Made by a program: the position numbers and the translations under genes. The notes under the pieces were generated by a model. The model worked only from the letters and a program-made list of their open reading frames with translations. It searched no databases and was not told where the DNA came from. DNA of 64,000 nt, taken from the NCBI GenBank assembly GCA_963842725.1, contig CAWJHN010000004.1, positions 1,116,001 to 1,180,000 of the forward strand. The letters run 5' to 3'. Origin of the DNA: UBA10649 sp963842725 (GTDB lineage: Bacteria; Actinomycetota; Actinomycetes; S36-B12). Below are positions 36,513 through 47,861 of the stretch, piece after piece; within the stretch, counting starts at the first letter, position 1; each line of letters begins with the position of its first letter.

Positions 36513-36543
36513 CGCAAGTGAAAGAACTTGCGTTGCATGCAAG
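36513..36543. promoter_or_regulatory. GCAAG/CTTGC inverted-repeat cluster between glgE and glgP, likely LacI-type operator
   Basis: Within 31 bases there is a 7-bp inverted repeat CGCAAGT...ACTTGCG (36513-36519 and 36526-36532), a 10-bp palindrome TTGCATGCAA (36533-36542), and CTTGC...GCAAG spaced 7 (36527-36543). Half-sites of the CTTGCAG type are known for MalR/Reg1-like LacI regulators of maltose genes in Streptomyces. The site lies between the divergent glgE and glgP promoters. No regulator gene is in the window. Confidence 0.5.
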
Positions 36544-36604
36544 AGTACGTCATTTACATGCCCATATTGACGCCGTGCTGGGTGGCGGAGCCCTTCCGAG
36601 GCAC

Positions 36605-36610
36605 TAGCGT
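36605..36610 (+). promoter_or_regulatory. -10 box TAGCGT of glgP (leaderless)
   Basis: TAGCGT ends 7 bases before the GTG at 36618, which begins the family-like sequence VRAIRRFVVRTVLPENLL. Confidence 0.65.
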
Positions 36611-36617
36611 GTGCGCC

Positions 36618-39212
36618 GTGAGAGCCATTCGCCGATTCGTCGTCCGCACCGTCCTGCCCGAGAACCTCCTCGCTCTCGAGGAGCTCGCCATCAATCTGCG
36701 CTGGTCCTGGCACCCGCAGACCCGCGACCTGTTCGCCGCGATCGACGCGGATCTGTGGGAGGAGGGCGGACACGACCCCGTCCGGCTCCTGGGCGAGGTG
36801 TCCGCCGAGCGGCTGGCCGAGCTGTCCGCCGACGAGGGGTTCGTCGACTGGGCCTCGCGCAGTCGCGACGAGCTGAACGAGTACCTGCGGTCCAACCGCT
36901 GGTTCCAGGGCCTCGGCGACGACGCCCCCCGGGCCATCGCCTACTTCTCGCCGGAGTACGGCATCACCGCGGCGCTGCCCCAGTACTCGGGCGGCCTCGG
37001 GATCCTCGCCGGAGACCACCTGAAGACCGCGAGCGATCTCGGCGTGCCGATCATCGGCATCGGCCTGTTCTACCGCTCCGGCTACTTCCGGCAGACCCTG
37101 TCCCGCGACGGCTGGCAGCAGGAGCACTACCCCGTCCTGGATCCGGACGGCAGCCCGGTGTCGCTGCTCCGCGAGCCGGACGGATCACCGGCGAAGGTGG
37201 CCATCGGGCTGCCGGGCGACCGGTTCGTCGTCGCCCGCATCTGGGTGGCACAGGTCGGCCGGGTCCCGCTGCTGCTCCTCGACTCCGATGTCGAGGAGAA
37301 CGGCCCCGCCGAGCGCGAGGTCACCGACCGCCTCTACGGCGGCGGGGGGGAGCATCGACTCCAGCAGGAGATGCTGCTCGGCATCGGCGGGGTGCGCGCC
37401 ATGCGCGTGTACTGCCGCATCACGGGCCACCCGGCGCCCGAGGTCTTCCACACGAACGAGGGCCACGCCGGGTTCCAGGGCATCGAGCGCATCCGGGAGC
37501 TCATCGCGGCGTCGCCGCGTATGACGTTCGACGAGGCGCTCGAGGTCAGTCGCGCCGGCACGGTCTTCACGACGCATACTCCGGTACCCGCGGGCATCGA
37601 CCGCTTCCCGCGCGACCTCATCGCCCAGTACTTCGGCGGCGAGAACGCTGCACCTGGCGTCCCGGTCGATCGCATCATCGAGCTGGGCACCGAGAGCTTC
37701 GAGGGCGGCGACCCGGCCGTGTTCAACATGGCCGTCATGGGCCTGCGGCTCGGCCAGCGTGCCAACGGCGTCAGCCTGCTGCACGGCCAGGTCTCCCGCG
37801 GCATGTTCTCGGGCCTGTGGTCCGGCTTCGACAACGACGACGTGCCGATCACCTCGATCACGAACGGTGTCCATGCCCCGACGTGGGTGGCACGCCAGGT
37901 CATCGACCTCGCGCACGGCGAGTCGATCGACGATGCGCCGGGCTGGGACGTCATCGCCAGCACTCCCGACGAGCAGTTGTGGGCGACCAAGCGGCTCCTG
38001 CGCGCGGAGCTCGTCGAGATGGCCCGCACCCGGCTTCGCGACTCGTGGCTGGCGCGAGGCGCGAGCGATGCCGAGCTCGGCTGGATCGACTCCGTCCTCG
38101 ACCCGGACGTCCTGACGATCGGCTTCGCGCGACGCGTTCCGTCCTACAAGCGGCTCACCCTCATGCTCCGCAACCCGGCGCGGCTCAAGGCGCTCCTGAC
38201 CGATCCCAAGCGCCCCGTGCAGCTGGTCGTGGCCGGGAAGGCCCACCCGGCCGACGACGGCGGCAAGCGGCTCATCCAGGAACTGGTGCACTTCGCCGAC
38301 CGGGAGGACGTCCGGGAGCGCATCGTCTTCCTCCCCGACTACGACATCGCCATGGCGACGGTCCTGTACCCGGGCTGCGACGTCTGGCTGAACAACCCGA
38401 TCCGGCCGCTCGAGGCCAGTGGCACGTCCGGGATGAAGGCGGCCCTCAACGGCGCCCTCAACCTGTCCATCCTCGACGGCTGGTGGGACGAGTGGTACGA
38501 CGGTCAGAACGGATGGGCGATCCCGACGGCCGACGGGGTCGAGGACACCGATCGACGCGACGACATCGAGGCGGAGGCGCTCTACAGCCTCATCGAGACG
38601 GCCGTCGCCCCGGCGTTCTACACGGTCGACGCGAACGACCTTCCGCAGCAGTGGATCGGCATGGTCCGCCACACCCTGCGCACCCTCGGCCCGAAGGTGC
38701 TGGCCAGCCGGATGGTGCGCGAGTACGTCCAGCGCCTCTACGCCCCGGCGGCCGTCGCGTCGCGGGCGTTCGGAGCCGAGGACTTCGCGCTCGCTCGCGG
38801 CCTGGCCGCGTGGAAGAAGGAGGTGCGCGCCGCCTGGTCGGCGATCCGCATCGACCACGTCGAGGCCGACGGGGTCGGCGACGCGGTGATGCTCGGCTCC
38901 CCGATCACGGTGCGGGCCTTCGTCTCGCTCGGCGACCTCGAGCCGGAGGACGTCATCGTGGAGGCCGTCTACGGCCGCGTCGACGCGGATGATCGCATCA
39001 CGCACCCACAGCACGCCGCCATGGACTCCGTCGAGAAGTACGACGGCAACAGGTGGCAGTACCGACTCGTCGTGACCCTCGACAAGAACGGCCCCTTCGG
39101 CTACACGGTGCGCGTGCTACCGCGCCACGCGGGACTGGTCACCAGCGAGGAGATGGGCCTTCAGGCCGTTCCCCCCGCGTCCGCAGGCCTGGCCGACGGA
39201 GTGCTGCGCTGA
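36618..39212 (+). CDS. glgP: Alpha-glucan (glycogen/maltodextrin) phosphorylase
   Basis: 864 aa GT35 phosphorylase with the N-terminal DUF3417 extension seen in actinobacterial and archaeal-type enzymes. It releases glucose-1-phosphate from alpha-1,4 glucans. Markers: AYFSPEYGITAALPQYSGGL, GDHLKTASDLG, FHTNEGHAGF, and the PLP-binding segment EASGTSGMKAALNGALNLSI. GTG at 36618 is chosen from the TAGCGT box; the ORF is open 30 codons further but that part is not conserved. Divergent from glgE, convergent with glgX. Confidence 0.93.
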   Translation: MRAIRRFVVRTVLPENLLALEELAINLRWSWHPQTRDLFAAIDADLWEEGGHDPVRLLGEVSAERLAELSADEGFVDWASRSRDELNEYLRSNRWFQGLGDDAPRAIAYFSPEYGITAALPQYSGGLGILAGDHLKTASDLGVPIIGIGLFYRSGYFRQTLSRDGWQQEHYPVLDPDGSPVSLLREPDGSPAKVAIGLPGDRFVVARIWVAQVGRVPLLLLDSDVEENGPAEREVTDRLYGGGGEHRLQQEMLLGIGGVRAMRVYCRITGHPAPEVFHTNEGHAGFQGIERIRELIAASPRMTFDEALEVSRAGTVFTTHTPVPAGIDRFPRDLIAQYFGGENAAPGVPVDRIIELGTESFEGGDPAVFNMAVMGLRLGQRANGVSLLHGQVSRGMFSGLWSGFDNDDVPITSITNGVHAPTWVARQVIDLAHGESIDDAPGWDVIASTPDEQLWATKRLLRAELVEMARTRLRDSWLARGASDAELGWIDSVLDPDVLTIGFARRVPSYKRLTLMLRNPARLKALLTDPKRPVQLVVAGKAHPADDGGKRLIQELVHFADREDVRERIVFLPDYDIAMATVLYPGCDVWLNNPIRPLEASGTSGMKAALNGALNLSILDGWWDEWYDGQNGWAIPTADGVEDTDRRDDIEAEALYSLIETAVAPAFYTVDANDLPQQWIGMVRHTLRTLGPKVLASRMVREYVQRLYAPAAVASRAFGAEDFALARGLAAWKKEVRAAWSAIRIDHVEADGVGDAVMLGSPITVRAFVSLGDLEPEDVIVEAVYGRVDADDRITHPQHAAMDSVEKYDGNRWQYRLVVTLDKNGPFGYTVRVLPRHAGLVTSEEMGLQAVPPASAGLADGVLR

Positions 39213-39256
39213 TCCAGCCCGCCCACTCCGGGACCGACCCGCCCGAAGCACCGAAC

Positions 39257-39287
39257 GCTGCCCCGTCGCCAGGAGTGACGGGGCAGC
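39257..39287. terminator. Convergent terminator between glgP and glgX
   Basis: Perfect 11-bp stem GCTGCCCCGTC / GACGGGGCAGC with a 9-base loop, between the glgP stop (39212) and the glgX stop (39294). It is symmetric and could serve both strands; no T-run follows on the plus strand. Confidence 0.75.
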
Positions 39288-39293
39288 TGCCGT

Positions 39294-41414
<2,121 letters not shown>

Positions 41415-41421
41415 TCATCAC

Positions 41422-41427
41422 ACGCTA
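41422..41427 (-). promoter_or_regulatory. -10 box TAGCGT of glgX (leaderless)
   Basis: TAGCGT on the minus strand ends 7 bases before the ATG at 41414. Confidence 0.6.
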
Positions 41428-41516
41428 CAGGTCGCGCGCCTCGGCGGCTGCACGCCACTACGCTGCGATGGCAGTTGCGAGCACGCGGCTCGCCTGCTGA
41501 TGAGCGAGGTGCCGGT

Positions 41517-42296
41517 ATGGCCGATTTCGTATCGATCGACGTGGTCGGGGCGGTTGCCACCATCCGGCTCGACCGACCCAAGGTCAACGCCCTGTCCCTG
41601 CAGATGCAGCGCGAGATCCGCGACGCCGCGATCGACGTCGGCGGGCGCTCGGATGTCGGTGCGGTCGTGCTTTACGGCGGCCCGAGATTCTTCGCCGCCG
41701 GCGCGGACATCAAGGAGATGGCCGGCATGTCCTACCAGGACATGGTGCGGGCCTCTGCCGGGCTGCAGGACGCCTTCACGGCCGTCGCGCGGATCCCGCA
41801 GCCGACGATCGCCGCGGTCACCGGACCAGCGCTGGGCGGGGGCTGCGAGCTCGCGCTCTGCTGCGACCTGAGGATCGTCGGCGAGAGCGCGCTCATGGGC
41901 CAGCCCGAGATCCTCCTCGGGGTCATCCCCGGCGCGGGCGGCACCCAGCGGCTGCCCCGACTCGTGGGCATCGCGCGTGCCAAGGAGCTGATCTTCAGCG
42001 GCCGCGTGGTCAAGGCGCCCGAGGCGCTGGCCATCGGGCTGGCGAACCGGGTGGTCGGCGACGACGACGTCCAGGCCGAGGCGACGGCCCTGGCCGAGCG
42101 GCTGTCCCGGGGACCGGCACTGGCGCTGAAGGCGGCCAAGGCGGTCATGGACCGGGGTTTCGAGGTCGACCTGGCGACCGGCCTGGAGATGGAGCGGATG
42201 GCCTTCGCGGCGCTGTTCGCCACCGACGACCGGGCGATCGGGATGGCCTCCTTCATCGAGAGCGGACCGGGCAAGGCCGAGTTCACCGGCAACTGA
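41517..42296 (+). CDS. Enoyl-CoA hydratase/isomerase (crotonase family)
   Basis: 259 aa. The oxyanion-hole segments FFAAGADIKEMAGM and ALGGGCELALCCD, and the catalytic block QPEILLGVIPGAGGTQRLPRLVG with both Glu-containing motifs, match true enoyl-CoA hydratases. ATG at 41517 with a GAGGTG site upstream; a TACGCT box at 41459-41464 may be its -10. It could hydrate crotonyl-CoA in the same pathway as thiolase, Hbd and Ccr. It is isolated among glycogen genes. Confidence 0.92.
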   Translation: MADFVSIDVVGAVATIRLDRPKVNALSLQMQREIRDAAIDVGGRSDVGAVVLYGGPRFFAAGADIKEMAGMSYQDMVRASAGLQDAFTAVARIPQPTIAAVTGPALGGGCELALCCDLRIVGESALMGQPEILLGVIPGAGGTQRLPRLVGIARAKELIFSGRVVKAPEALAIGLANRVVGDDDVQAEATALAERLSRGPALALKAAKAVMDRGFEVDLATGLEMERMAFAALFATDDRAIGMASFIESGPGKAEFTGN

Positions 42297-42329
42297 CGAG
42301 GTGCTGCGACGTCGCGTCGGCAGCGCACC

Positions 42330-42335
42330 TATGCT
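42330..42335 (+). promoter_or_regulatory. -10 box TATGCT of the glucan synthase gene (leaderless)
   Basis: TATGCT ends 6 bases before the GTG at 42342. This locates the true start upstream of the frameshift. Confidence 0.6.
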
Positions 42336-42341
42336 CGGCCG

Positions 42342-43642
42342 GTGCGGATCCTGCACCTGAGCTGGGAGTACCCCCGGTCGTCTACGGCGGTCTGGGCAGG
42401 CATGTGCACGCCATCGCGGAGGCGCAGGCAGCGCTCGGCGACGACGTGGTGGTGATCACCCAGGCCGACCCCTCGGCGCCGGTCGACGAGGTGGTCACCG
42501 GAGTTCGGATCCTGCGCGTGGTCCCGGCAGCACCCGCTGTCCGCTCATGGCATGACGACTTCATCGGGTGGACCTTCGGCTTCAACGTGGCGGTGGCCCG
42601 CGCTGCATTCGCGCTGCTGCGCGAGTGGCGACCCGACGTGGTGCACGGGCACGACTGGCTCGTCGCCCAGGCGGCGGTGCTGGTGCAGGAGTCGGACGGC
42701 ATCCCCTTCGTGCTGACCATCCACGCCACGGAGGCCGGTCGGCAGGGAGGTGTGCTGTCCACGGAGCTCGCGCGGTCGATCGACGCAAGCGAGTGGTGGG
42801 GTGCCAACCACGCGGACCGCATCATCGTGTGCTCGGACCACATGCGGTGGGAGACCGTCAGGCTCTTCGGTCCGTCGATCGCTCCCACGACCGTGATCCC
42901 CAACGGAATCGACCCGGACGACTGGCGCGTGCCGCCGTCGACGAGGGCCCGGACGCGGCGCGACCTGGGGACGCCGCTGGTGGTGTACGCCGGACGCCTC
43001 GAGCGGGAGAAGGGCGTCCAGACGCTGATCGACGCGGCTCCGGCCCTGCGCAGGGCGGTGCCCGATGTGCACGTCGTCGTCGTCGGAACGGGTACGGCGT
43101 CCGACGACCTTCGCGGCCAGGCGCGCGAACGACGGGTCGGCCGGGTCGTGACCTTCACCGGATGGGTGGCCGAGGACGATCTGCGCGCCGTGGTCGCATC
43201 GGCGGACGTCGCCGTGGTGCCGTCGCTGTACGAGCCGTTCGGCTTCGTCGCCCTCGAGGCAATGGCCCTCGGCGCGCCGCTGGTCGTGGCGCGGACCGGC
43301 GGACTTGCCGAGATCGTCCGGGAGGGGACCACCGGGTGGGCCTACCGTCCGGGCGACGCCGGTGAGCTCGCCAGCGTGCTGGTCGACATCCTTCGCCACC
43401 CCCGGCGGGCCGCGCGACGCGCCGCCGCGGCCCGCGTCGACGTCGCGCAGCGCTTCGGGTGGGCGGACATCGCGAGGCGGACCCGCCTGGTCTACGACGA
43501 TGTCGCCGCCGATCCCGCAGCCGCGACCGGCCGTCACCCTGGCCCGCTCCCGAGGCGGGAGGGGGATCTGCTGGCGGACGCGCCGCCGTCGTCGATGCGG
43601 GCGCGCGGTCCGGCGGGCATGGGCTATATTACTGGCGAGTAA
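42342..43642 (+). CDS. GT4 glycogen/alpha-glucan synthase (GlgA/Rv3032-like), frameshifted
   Basis: GT4 glucosyltransferase starting VRILHLSWEYPP, then VVYGGLGRHVHAIAEAQ in the next frame. One C is missing from the C-run at 42371-42375; restoring it gives 433 aa. Motifs: VVHGHDWLVAQ, TIHATEAGR, VIPNGIDPDDW, VYAGRLEREKGVQTLI and the donor-site EPFGFVALEAMALGAPLV. The sequence pattern resembles mycobacterial Rv3032 more than GlgM. It elongates alpha-1,4 glucan from ADP- or UDP-glucose (donor not determined). Confidence 0.87.
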
Positions 43643-43666
43643 CTAGCGGCTCCGGGGTATCCGGAT

Positions 43667-43680
43667 GATTGGATACAATC
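43667..43680. promoter_or_regulatory. Dyad over the etfB -10 region (GATTG-GATA-CAATC)
   Basis: Perfect 5-bp arms with a 4-base spacer. It contains TACAAT (43674-43679), a good -10 hexamer, so a protein bound here would block the etfBA promoter. The 13-mer GATTGGATnCAAT is shared with the reverse complement of the palindrome in the mutase gene (9324-9335). Confidence 0.45.
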
Positions 43681-43748
43681 CTGCGAGCCGACGATTCGTT
43701 CGGTCGTTGGCCGATGGCCAATCAGGACACCTCAGGAGGGTCACCCCC

Positions 43749-44528
43749 ATGAAGATCGCGGTGTGCGTCAAGCAGGTTCCGGACACGTGGGCCGAGAAGG
43801 CGCTGGTGGCGTCGGACGCCACGTTGGACCGGGACGCGGCGGACGGGGTGATGAACGAGATCGACGAGTACGCGGTGGAAGAGGCGCTGCAGATCGTCGA
43901 GGCGTCCGGGGGCGACGTGACGGTGGTGACGATGGGCCCATCGCGCGCGGCGGAGACGGTCCGCAAGGCGCTGAGCATGGGCGCGGACGCGGGGATCCAT
44001 CTTGTGGACGACGGACTGCACGGGTCTGATGCGGTGGCCACGAGTTACGCCCTGGCGGAGGTGCTTCGGGGTCGGGGGTTCGACATCGTGATGTTCGGCT
44101 CGGAGTCGACGGACGCGCGGATGTCGGTGGTGCCGGCGATGGTGGCGGCGCGACTGGGCGTGGCGCAGTTGACGTTCGCGCAGAAGGTCGACGTGGCCGG
44201 CGACACCGTGTCGATCCAGCGGGTGACCGAGACCGGCTTCGACACGGTCGAGGCGGCCCTGCCGGTAGTGGTCAGCGTGGTCGAGAAGGTCAACGAACCG
44301 CGGTACCCGTCGTTCAAGGGGATCATGGCGGCGAAGAAGAAGCCGGTCGAGACCCTCAGCATCGCTGATGCCGGCCTCGACCCCGCGCTCCTGGGCCTGT
44401 CTGCGGCGTGGAGCGAGGTCGCGGACTTCGCGGCACGGCCGCCCAAGCCCGCGGGCACGATCGTGGTCGACGAGGGCGACGGCGGCGCGAAGGCTGCCGT
44501 GTTCCTGTCCGAGCAGAAGTTCATCTGA
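43749..44528 (+). CDS. etfB: Electron transfer flavoprotein subunit beta
   Basis: 259 aa. ATG has AGGAGG about 10 bases upstream; the open frame before it is the leader. It starts MKIAVCVKQVPDTWAEK, the ETF-beta signature, with GSESTDARMSVVPAMVAARL and VEKVNEPRYPSFKGIMAAKK (AMP-binding and recognition-loop region). It accepts electrons from acyl-CoA dehydrogenases together with EtfA. Its promoter carries a dyad shared with the mutase gene. Confidence 0.96.
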   Translation: MKIAVCVKQVPDTWAEKALVASDATLDRDAADGVMNEIDEYAVEEALQIVEASGGDVTVVTMGPSRAAETVRKALSMGADAGIHLVDDGLHGSDAVATSYALAEVLRGRGFDIVMFGSESTDARMSVVPAMVAARLGVAQLTFAQKVDVAGDTVSIQRVTETGFDTVEAALPVVVSVVEKVNEPRYPSFKGIMAAKKKPVETLSIADAGLDPALLGLSAAWSEVADFAARPPKPAGTIVVDEGDGGAKAAVFLSEQKFI

Positions 44529-44547
44529 GCAGGGGAGAGTAGACGTC

Positions 44548-45504
44548 ATGGGTGAGGTTCTGGTATTGGTCGAGCAGGCGGACGGGACGGTCAAGAAGGT
44601 CACGACCGAGCTGCTGACGCTGGCGCGCTCGATCGGTGAGGCGTCAGCGGTCTGGGTCGGACCCGGCTACTCCGACGGGGCCGCAGCAGTGCTCGGTGAG
44701 TTCGGTGCGTCGACGGTGTACGTCGCGGACGGCCAGGAGTACGTGGACCATCCCGTCGCGCCGAAGGCGGAGGTCCTCGCCCAGCTGATCGCGGACCGGT
44801 CGCCGGTCGCGGTGCTGCTGGCCTCCACTGCAGACGGCAAGGAGGCCGCCGGCCGGCTCGCGGTCGCGACGGGCTCCGGTGTCATCACCGACGCCGTCGC
44901 GGTCTCGCCGGACCTGGTGGCGACGCAGTCGGTGTTCGGCGGCTCGACCGTGGTGCACTCGCGCGTCACGCGGGGCACGGCCCTGATCACGGTCCGCGGC
45001 AACTCGATCGCCCCTGTCGCTGCTTCCGCGACGCCCGCGCGCGTCGACGTCTCCGTAGCACTGTCGGATGCGGCGACGAAGGCCACCGTCACCGGGCGCA
45101 CCGCGGCGGTCAAGGGCGGCCGACCGGACCTGACCGAGGCCTCGATCGTGGTCTCGGGTGGACGCGGTGTCGGCTCGGCCGACGGGTTCGCCGTGATCGA
45201 GGCCCTGGCCGATGCGCTCGGCGCCGCCGTGGGCGCGTCGCGCGCGGCGACGGATGCCGGCTGGTACCCCCACCAGTTCCAGGTCGGGCAGACCGGCAAG
45301 ACCGTGTCCCCGCAGCTGTACATCGCGAACGGGATCTCCGGCGCGATCCAGCACCGCGCCGGGATGCAGACGTCGAAGACGATCGTCGTGGTCAACAAGG
45401 ACCCCGAGGCCCCGATCTTCGAACTGGCCGACTTCGGTGTCGTCGGCGACCTGTTCACCGTGCTGCCCCAGCTCACCGAGGAGATCCGCAACCGCGCCGG
45501 CTAA
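44548..45504 (+). CDS. etfA: Electron transfer flavoprotein subunit alpha
   Basis: 318 aa, 19 bases after etfB with AGGGGAGAG as ribosome site. The C-terminal FAD-binding domain has VSGGRGVGSADGF, VGASRAATDAGWYPHQFQVG, GQTGKTVSPQLYIANGISGA and VVVNKDPEAPIFELADFGVV, all characteristic. Operon with etfB only; the next gene has its own promoter. Confidence 0.96.
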   Translation: MGEVLVLVEQADGTVKKVTTELLTLARSIGEASAVWVGPGYSDGAAAVLGEFGASTVYVADGQEYVDHPVAPKAEVLAQLIADRSPVAVLLASTADGKEAAGRLAVATGSGVITDAVAVSPDLVATQSVFGGSTVVHSRVTRGTALITVRGNSIAPVAASATPARVDVSVALSDAATKATVTGRTAAVKGGRPDLTEASIVVSGGRGVGSADGFAVIEALADALGAAVGASRAATDAGWYPHQFQVGQTGKTVSPQLYIANGISGAIQHRAGMQTSKTIVVVNKDPEAPIFELADFGVVGDLFTVLPQLTEEIRNRAG

Positions 45505-45560
45505 CGCGCACGCACCAGGCCCCCCGCAACCGGCAGACGTGCCCCGACCCGAGCGGTGAC

Positions 45561-45566
45561 TAGCAT
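45561..45566 (+). promoter_or_regulatory. -10 box TAGCAT of the cysteine desulfurase operon (leaderless)
   Basis: TAGCAT ends 8 bases before the GTG at 45575. It drives the overlapping genes up to 51664. Confidence 0.6.
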
Positions 45567-45574
45567 TGGTCGGC

Positions 45575-46759
45575 GTGGGTGAGCGTGTGTACCTGGACCA
45601 TGCGGCGACGACGCCGATGCTTCCTGCCGTGCGCGCCGCCTGGCTCGAGGCCTCTCAGCGCGTCGGCAACCCGTCCTCGCTGCATTCCTCGGGGCGAGCC
45701 GCTCGACGGGTCGTCGAGGAGTCCCGTGAGTCCATCGCCTCCCGACTGGCGGTGCGGCCCAGCGCCCTCGTGTTCACCTCGGGGGGCACCGAGGCCGACA
45801 ACCTCGCGGTGAAGGGCCTCTTCTGGTCGCGTCGGAGCCGGCTCGGCAGCACCCGGATCCTCGCCTCCGCGATCGAGCACCATGCGGTCCTGGATCCGGT
45901 CGAATGGCTGGCGGCCGATCAGGGCGCTGACGTCGAGTGGCTCCGCGTGGACGACGTCGGTCGGATCCGGGATGACGACATCGCCCGCGGGCTCGGTGAC
46001 CCGGACGGCGTGGCGCTCTGCACGGTGATGTGGGCGAACAACGAGGTCGGCACCATCCAGCCCGTCGCCCGGATCGCCCAGCTCTGCCGCGAGGCGGGCG
46101 TGCCGTTCCACACGGACGCCGTCCAGGCCCTGGGGCAGGTGGAACTCGACCTCGGAGCGCTCGGCGCCGACGCCGTGACGATCAGCAGCCACAAGGTGGG
46201 CGGTCCGTTCGGCGTCGGCGCGCTCATCGTCGACCCGCGCACGGCGCTCACGCCGGTGCTCCACGGCGGCGGCCAGGAGCGGGAGGTCCGCTCGGGCACG
46301 CTCGACGCCCCCGCGATCGCGGCCTTCGCGGTCGCCGTCGACCACGCGGTGGTGGGCCAGGCTGAGCGCGCGGTCGCGGTTCGGCGGCTCGCCGACTCCC
46401 TCGTCGCGGGGATCCGCGGGGTCGTACCCGATGCGATCGTCAACGGTGACGCTGGCGACGGGCGACTGCCGGGGAACGTGCATGTCTCCTTCCCGGGGTG
46501 CGAGGGGGATCTGCTGCTGATGCTGCTCGACGCCGCAGGGATCGACTGCTCCACCGGCTCCGCGTGCACGGCCGGCATCCCCGAGCCGAGTCACGTGCTC
46601 CTCGCGATGGGCGTCGATCAGGTCACCGCGCGGGCGTCCCTTCGCTTCACCCTGGGCGAGGCCACGACCGAGGCCGATGTCGCCCAGGTGGTGGGCGCCC
46701 TGCCGGGCGCCGTCGACCGGGCTCGTCGGGCCGGCACCCTCGCGTCGCAGGCGGGCTGA
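45575..46759 (+). CDS. Cysteine desulfurase (IscS/NifS class)
   Basis: 394 aa PLP enzyme that takes sulfur from cysteine. Start VGERVYLDHAATTPML; PLP-binding lysine in ISSHKVGGPFGVGAL; His and Asp in CTVMWANNEVGTIQPVA and FHTDAVQALG; active Cys in CSTGSACTAG. Position immediately before mnmA (1 base apart) points to supply of persulfide for tRNA 2-thiolation. GTG chosen from the TAGCAT box; a TTG at 45566 would start within the box itself. Confidence 0.94.
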   Translation: MGERVYLDHAATTPMLPAVRAAWLEASQRVGNPSSLHSSGRAARRVVEESRESIASRLAVRPSALVFTSGGTEADNLAVKGLFWSRRSRLGSTRILASAIEHHAVLDPVEWLAADQGADVEWLRVDDVGRIRDDDIARGLGDPDGVALCTVMWANNEVGTIQPVARIAQLCREAGVPFHTDAVQALGQVELDLGALGADAVTISSHKVGGPFGVGALIVDPRTALTPVLHGGGQEREVRSGTLDAPAIAAFAVAVDHAVVGQAERAVAVRRLADSLVAGIRGVVPDAIVNGDAGDGRLPGNVHVSFPGCEGDLLLMLLDAAGIDCSTGSACTAGIPEPSHVLLAMGVDQVTARASLRFTLGEATTEADVAQVVGALPGAVDRARRAGTLASQAG

Positions 46760-46760
46760 C

Positions 46761-47861
46761 ATGCGGGTGCTCGCCGCGATGTCGGGCGGCGTCGACTCCG
46801 CGGTGGCGGCGGCGCGAATGGTCGATGCCGGGCACGACGTAGTCGGCGTCCACCTGGCCCTCTCGCGCAAGGCCGCGCAGGGGGGCACCGGATCAAAGGG
46901 CTGCTGCACCCTCGACGACGCCCGCGACGCCCGCCGCGTGGCCGACATGCTCGGCATCCCGTTCTACGTGTGGGACCTCTCCGAGCGGTTCGAGCGGGAG
47001 GTGGTCGCCGACTTCGTCAGCGAGTACCGGGCCGGCCGCACGCCCAACCCGTGCCTTCGGTGCAACGAGCGGATCAAGTTCAGCGCGGTCCTGGAGCGTG
47101 CTCTGGCCATGGACTTCGACGTCGTGGCCACCGGACACTACGCGCGCATCGTCGTGGGGCCGAGCGGCCCCGAGCTCCATCGGGCCGTGGACGAGGCCAA
47201 GGACCAGTCGTACGTGCTGGGCGTGCTCACCGCCGAGCAGATCGCGCACTCGGCCTTTCCGCTGGGGTGCGACCTCAAGGAGGCGGTGCGGAGCGAGGCC
47301 GAACGGCGTGGGCTGCTGGTCGCCCGCAAGCCCGACAGCCACGACATCTGCTTCATCCCGGACGGCGACACCGCCGGCTTCCTGCGCCGGGCACTGGGCG
47401 AGGCGCCCGGGGAGATCGTCGACGCGGCAACCGGCGTGGTTATCGGGACCCACGACGGGACCTTCGGATTCACGATCGGGCAGCGACGCGGACTCAACGT
47501 CGGCACCCCGTCGGCGGATGGTGAGCCTCGATACGTCGTCGGGCTCGACGTCGCATCGCGCACGGTCTCCGTCGGCGCGCCCACCCTGCTCGACATCGAC
47601 GAGATCCGGGGCGTCGATGCCATCTGGGCCGGCCCGCCCCTCGACGCCAGGCCGGTCGGCGTCCATGCCCAGGTCCGGGCCCACGGGACCCGGATGCCGG
47701 CGACGGCAGTCATGGATGGCGACACCCTCGTCGTCCACCTGCACGAGACGGTTCGCGGCCTGGCATCCGGGCAGGCCGTCGTCCTCTACGACGGCACCCG
47801 CGTCGTCGGCTCGGCCACCGTCGACCGTACGCACCGGACCGCGGCGGCGGTCCGCCCATGA
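46761..47861 (+). CDS. mnmA: tRNA-specific 2-thiouridylase
   Basis: 366 aa ATP-pyrophosphatase that makes 2-thiouridine at U34 of tRNA Lys, Glu and Gln. N-terminal MSGGVDSAVAAARM (PP-loop), first catalytic Cys in TPNPCLRCNERIKF, second in SHDICFIPDGD, and GQRRGLNVG in the C-terminal part. The start lies one base after the desulfurase stop, and the end overlaps the next gene (ATGA). Confidence 0.96.
   Translation: MRVLAAMSGGVDSAVAAARMVDAGHDVVGVHLALSRKAAQGGTGSKGCCTLDDARDARRVADMLGIPFYVWDLSERFEREVVADFVSEYRAGRTPNPCLRCNERIKFSAVLERALAMDFDVVATGHYARIVVGPSGPELHRAVDEAKDQSYVLGVLTAEQIAHSAFPLGCDLKEAVRSEAERRGLLVARKPDSHDICFIPDGDTAGFLRRALGEAPGEIVDAATGVVIGTHDGTFGFTIGQRRGLNVGTPSADGEPRYVVGLDVASRTVSVGAPTLLDIDEIRGVDAIWAGPPLDARPVGVHAQVRAHGTRMPATAVMDGDTLVVHLHETVRGLASGQAVVLYDGTRVVGSATVDRTHRTAAAVRP

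Noticed and set aside
41468..41500. Ten-codon ORF MAVASTRLAC before the crotonase gene, as a possible leader peptide
   Set aside because: No run of regulatory codons, no terminator afterwards, and the spacing to the TACGCT box is too short.
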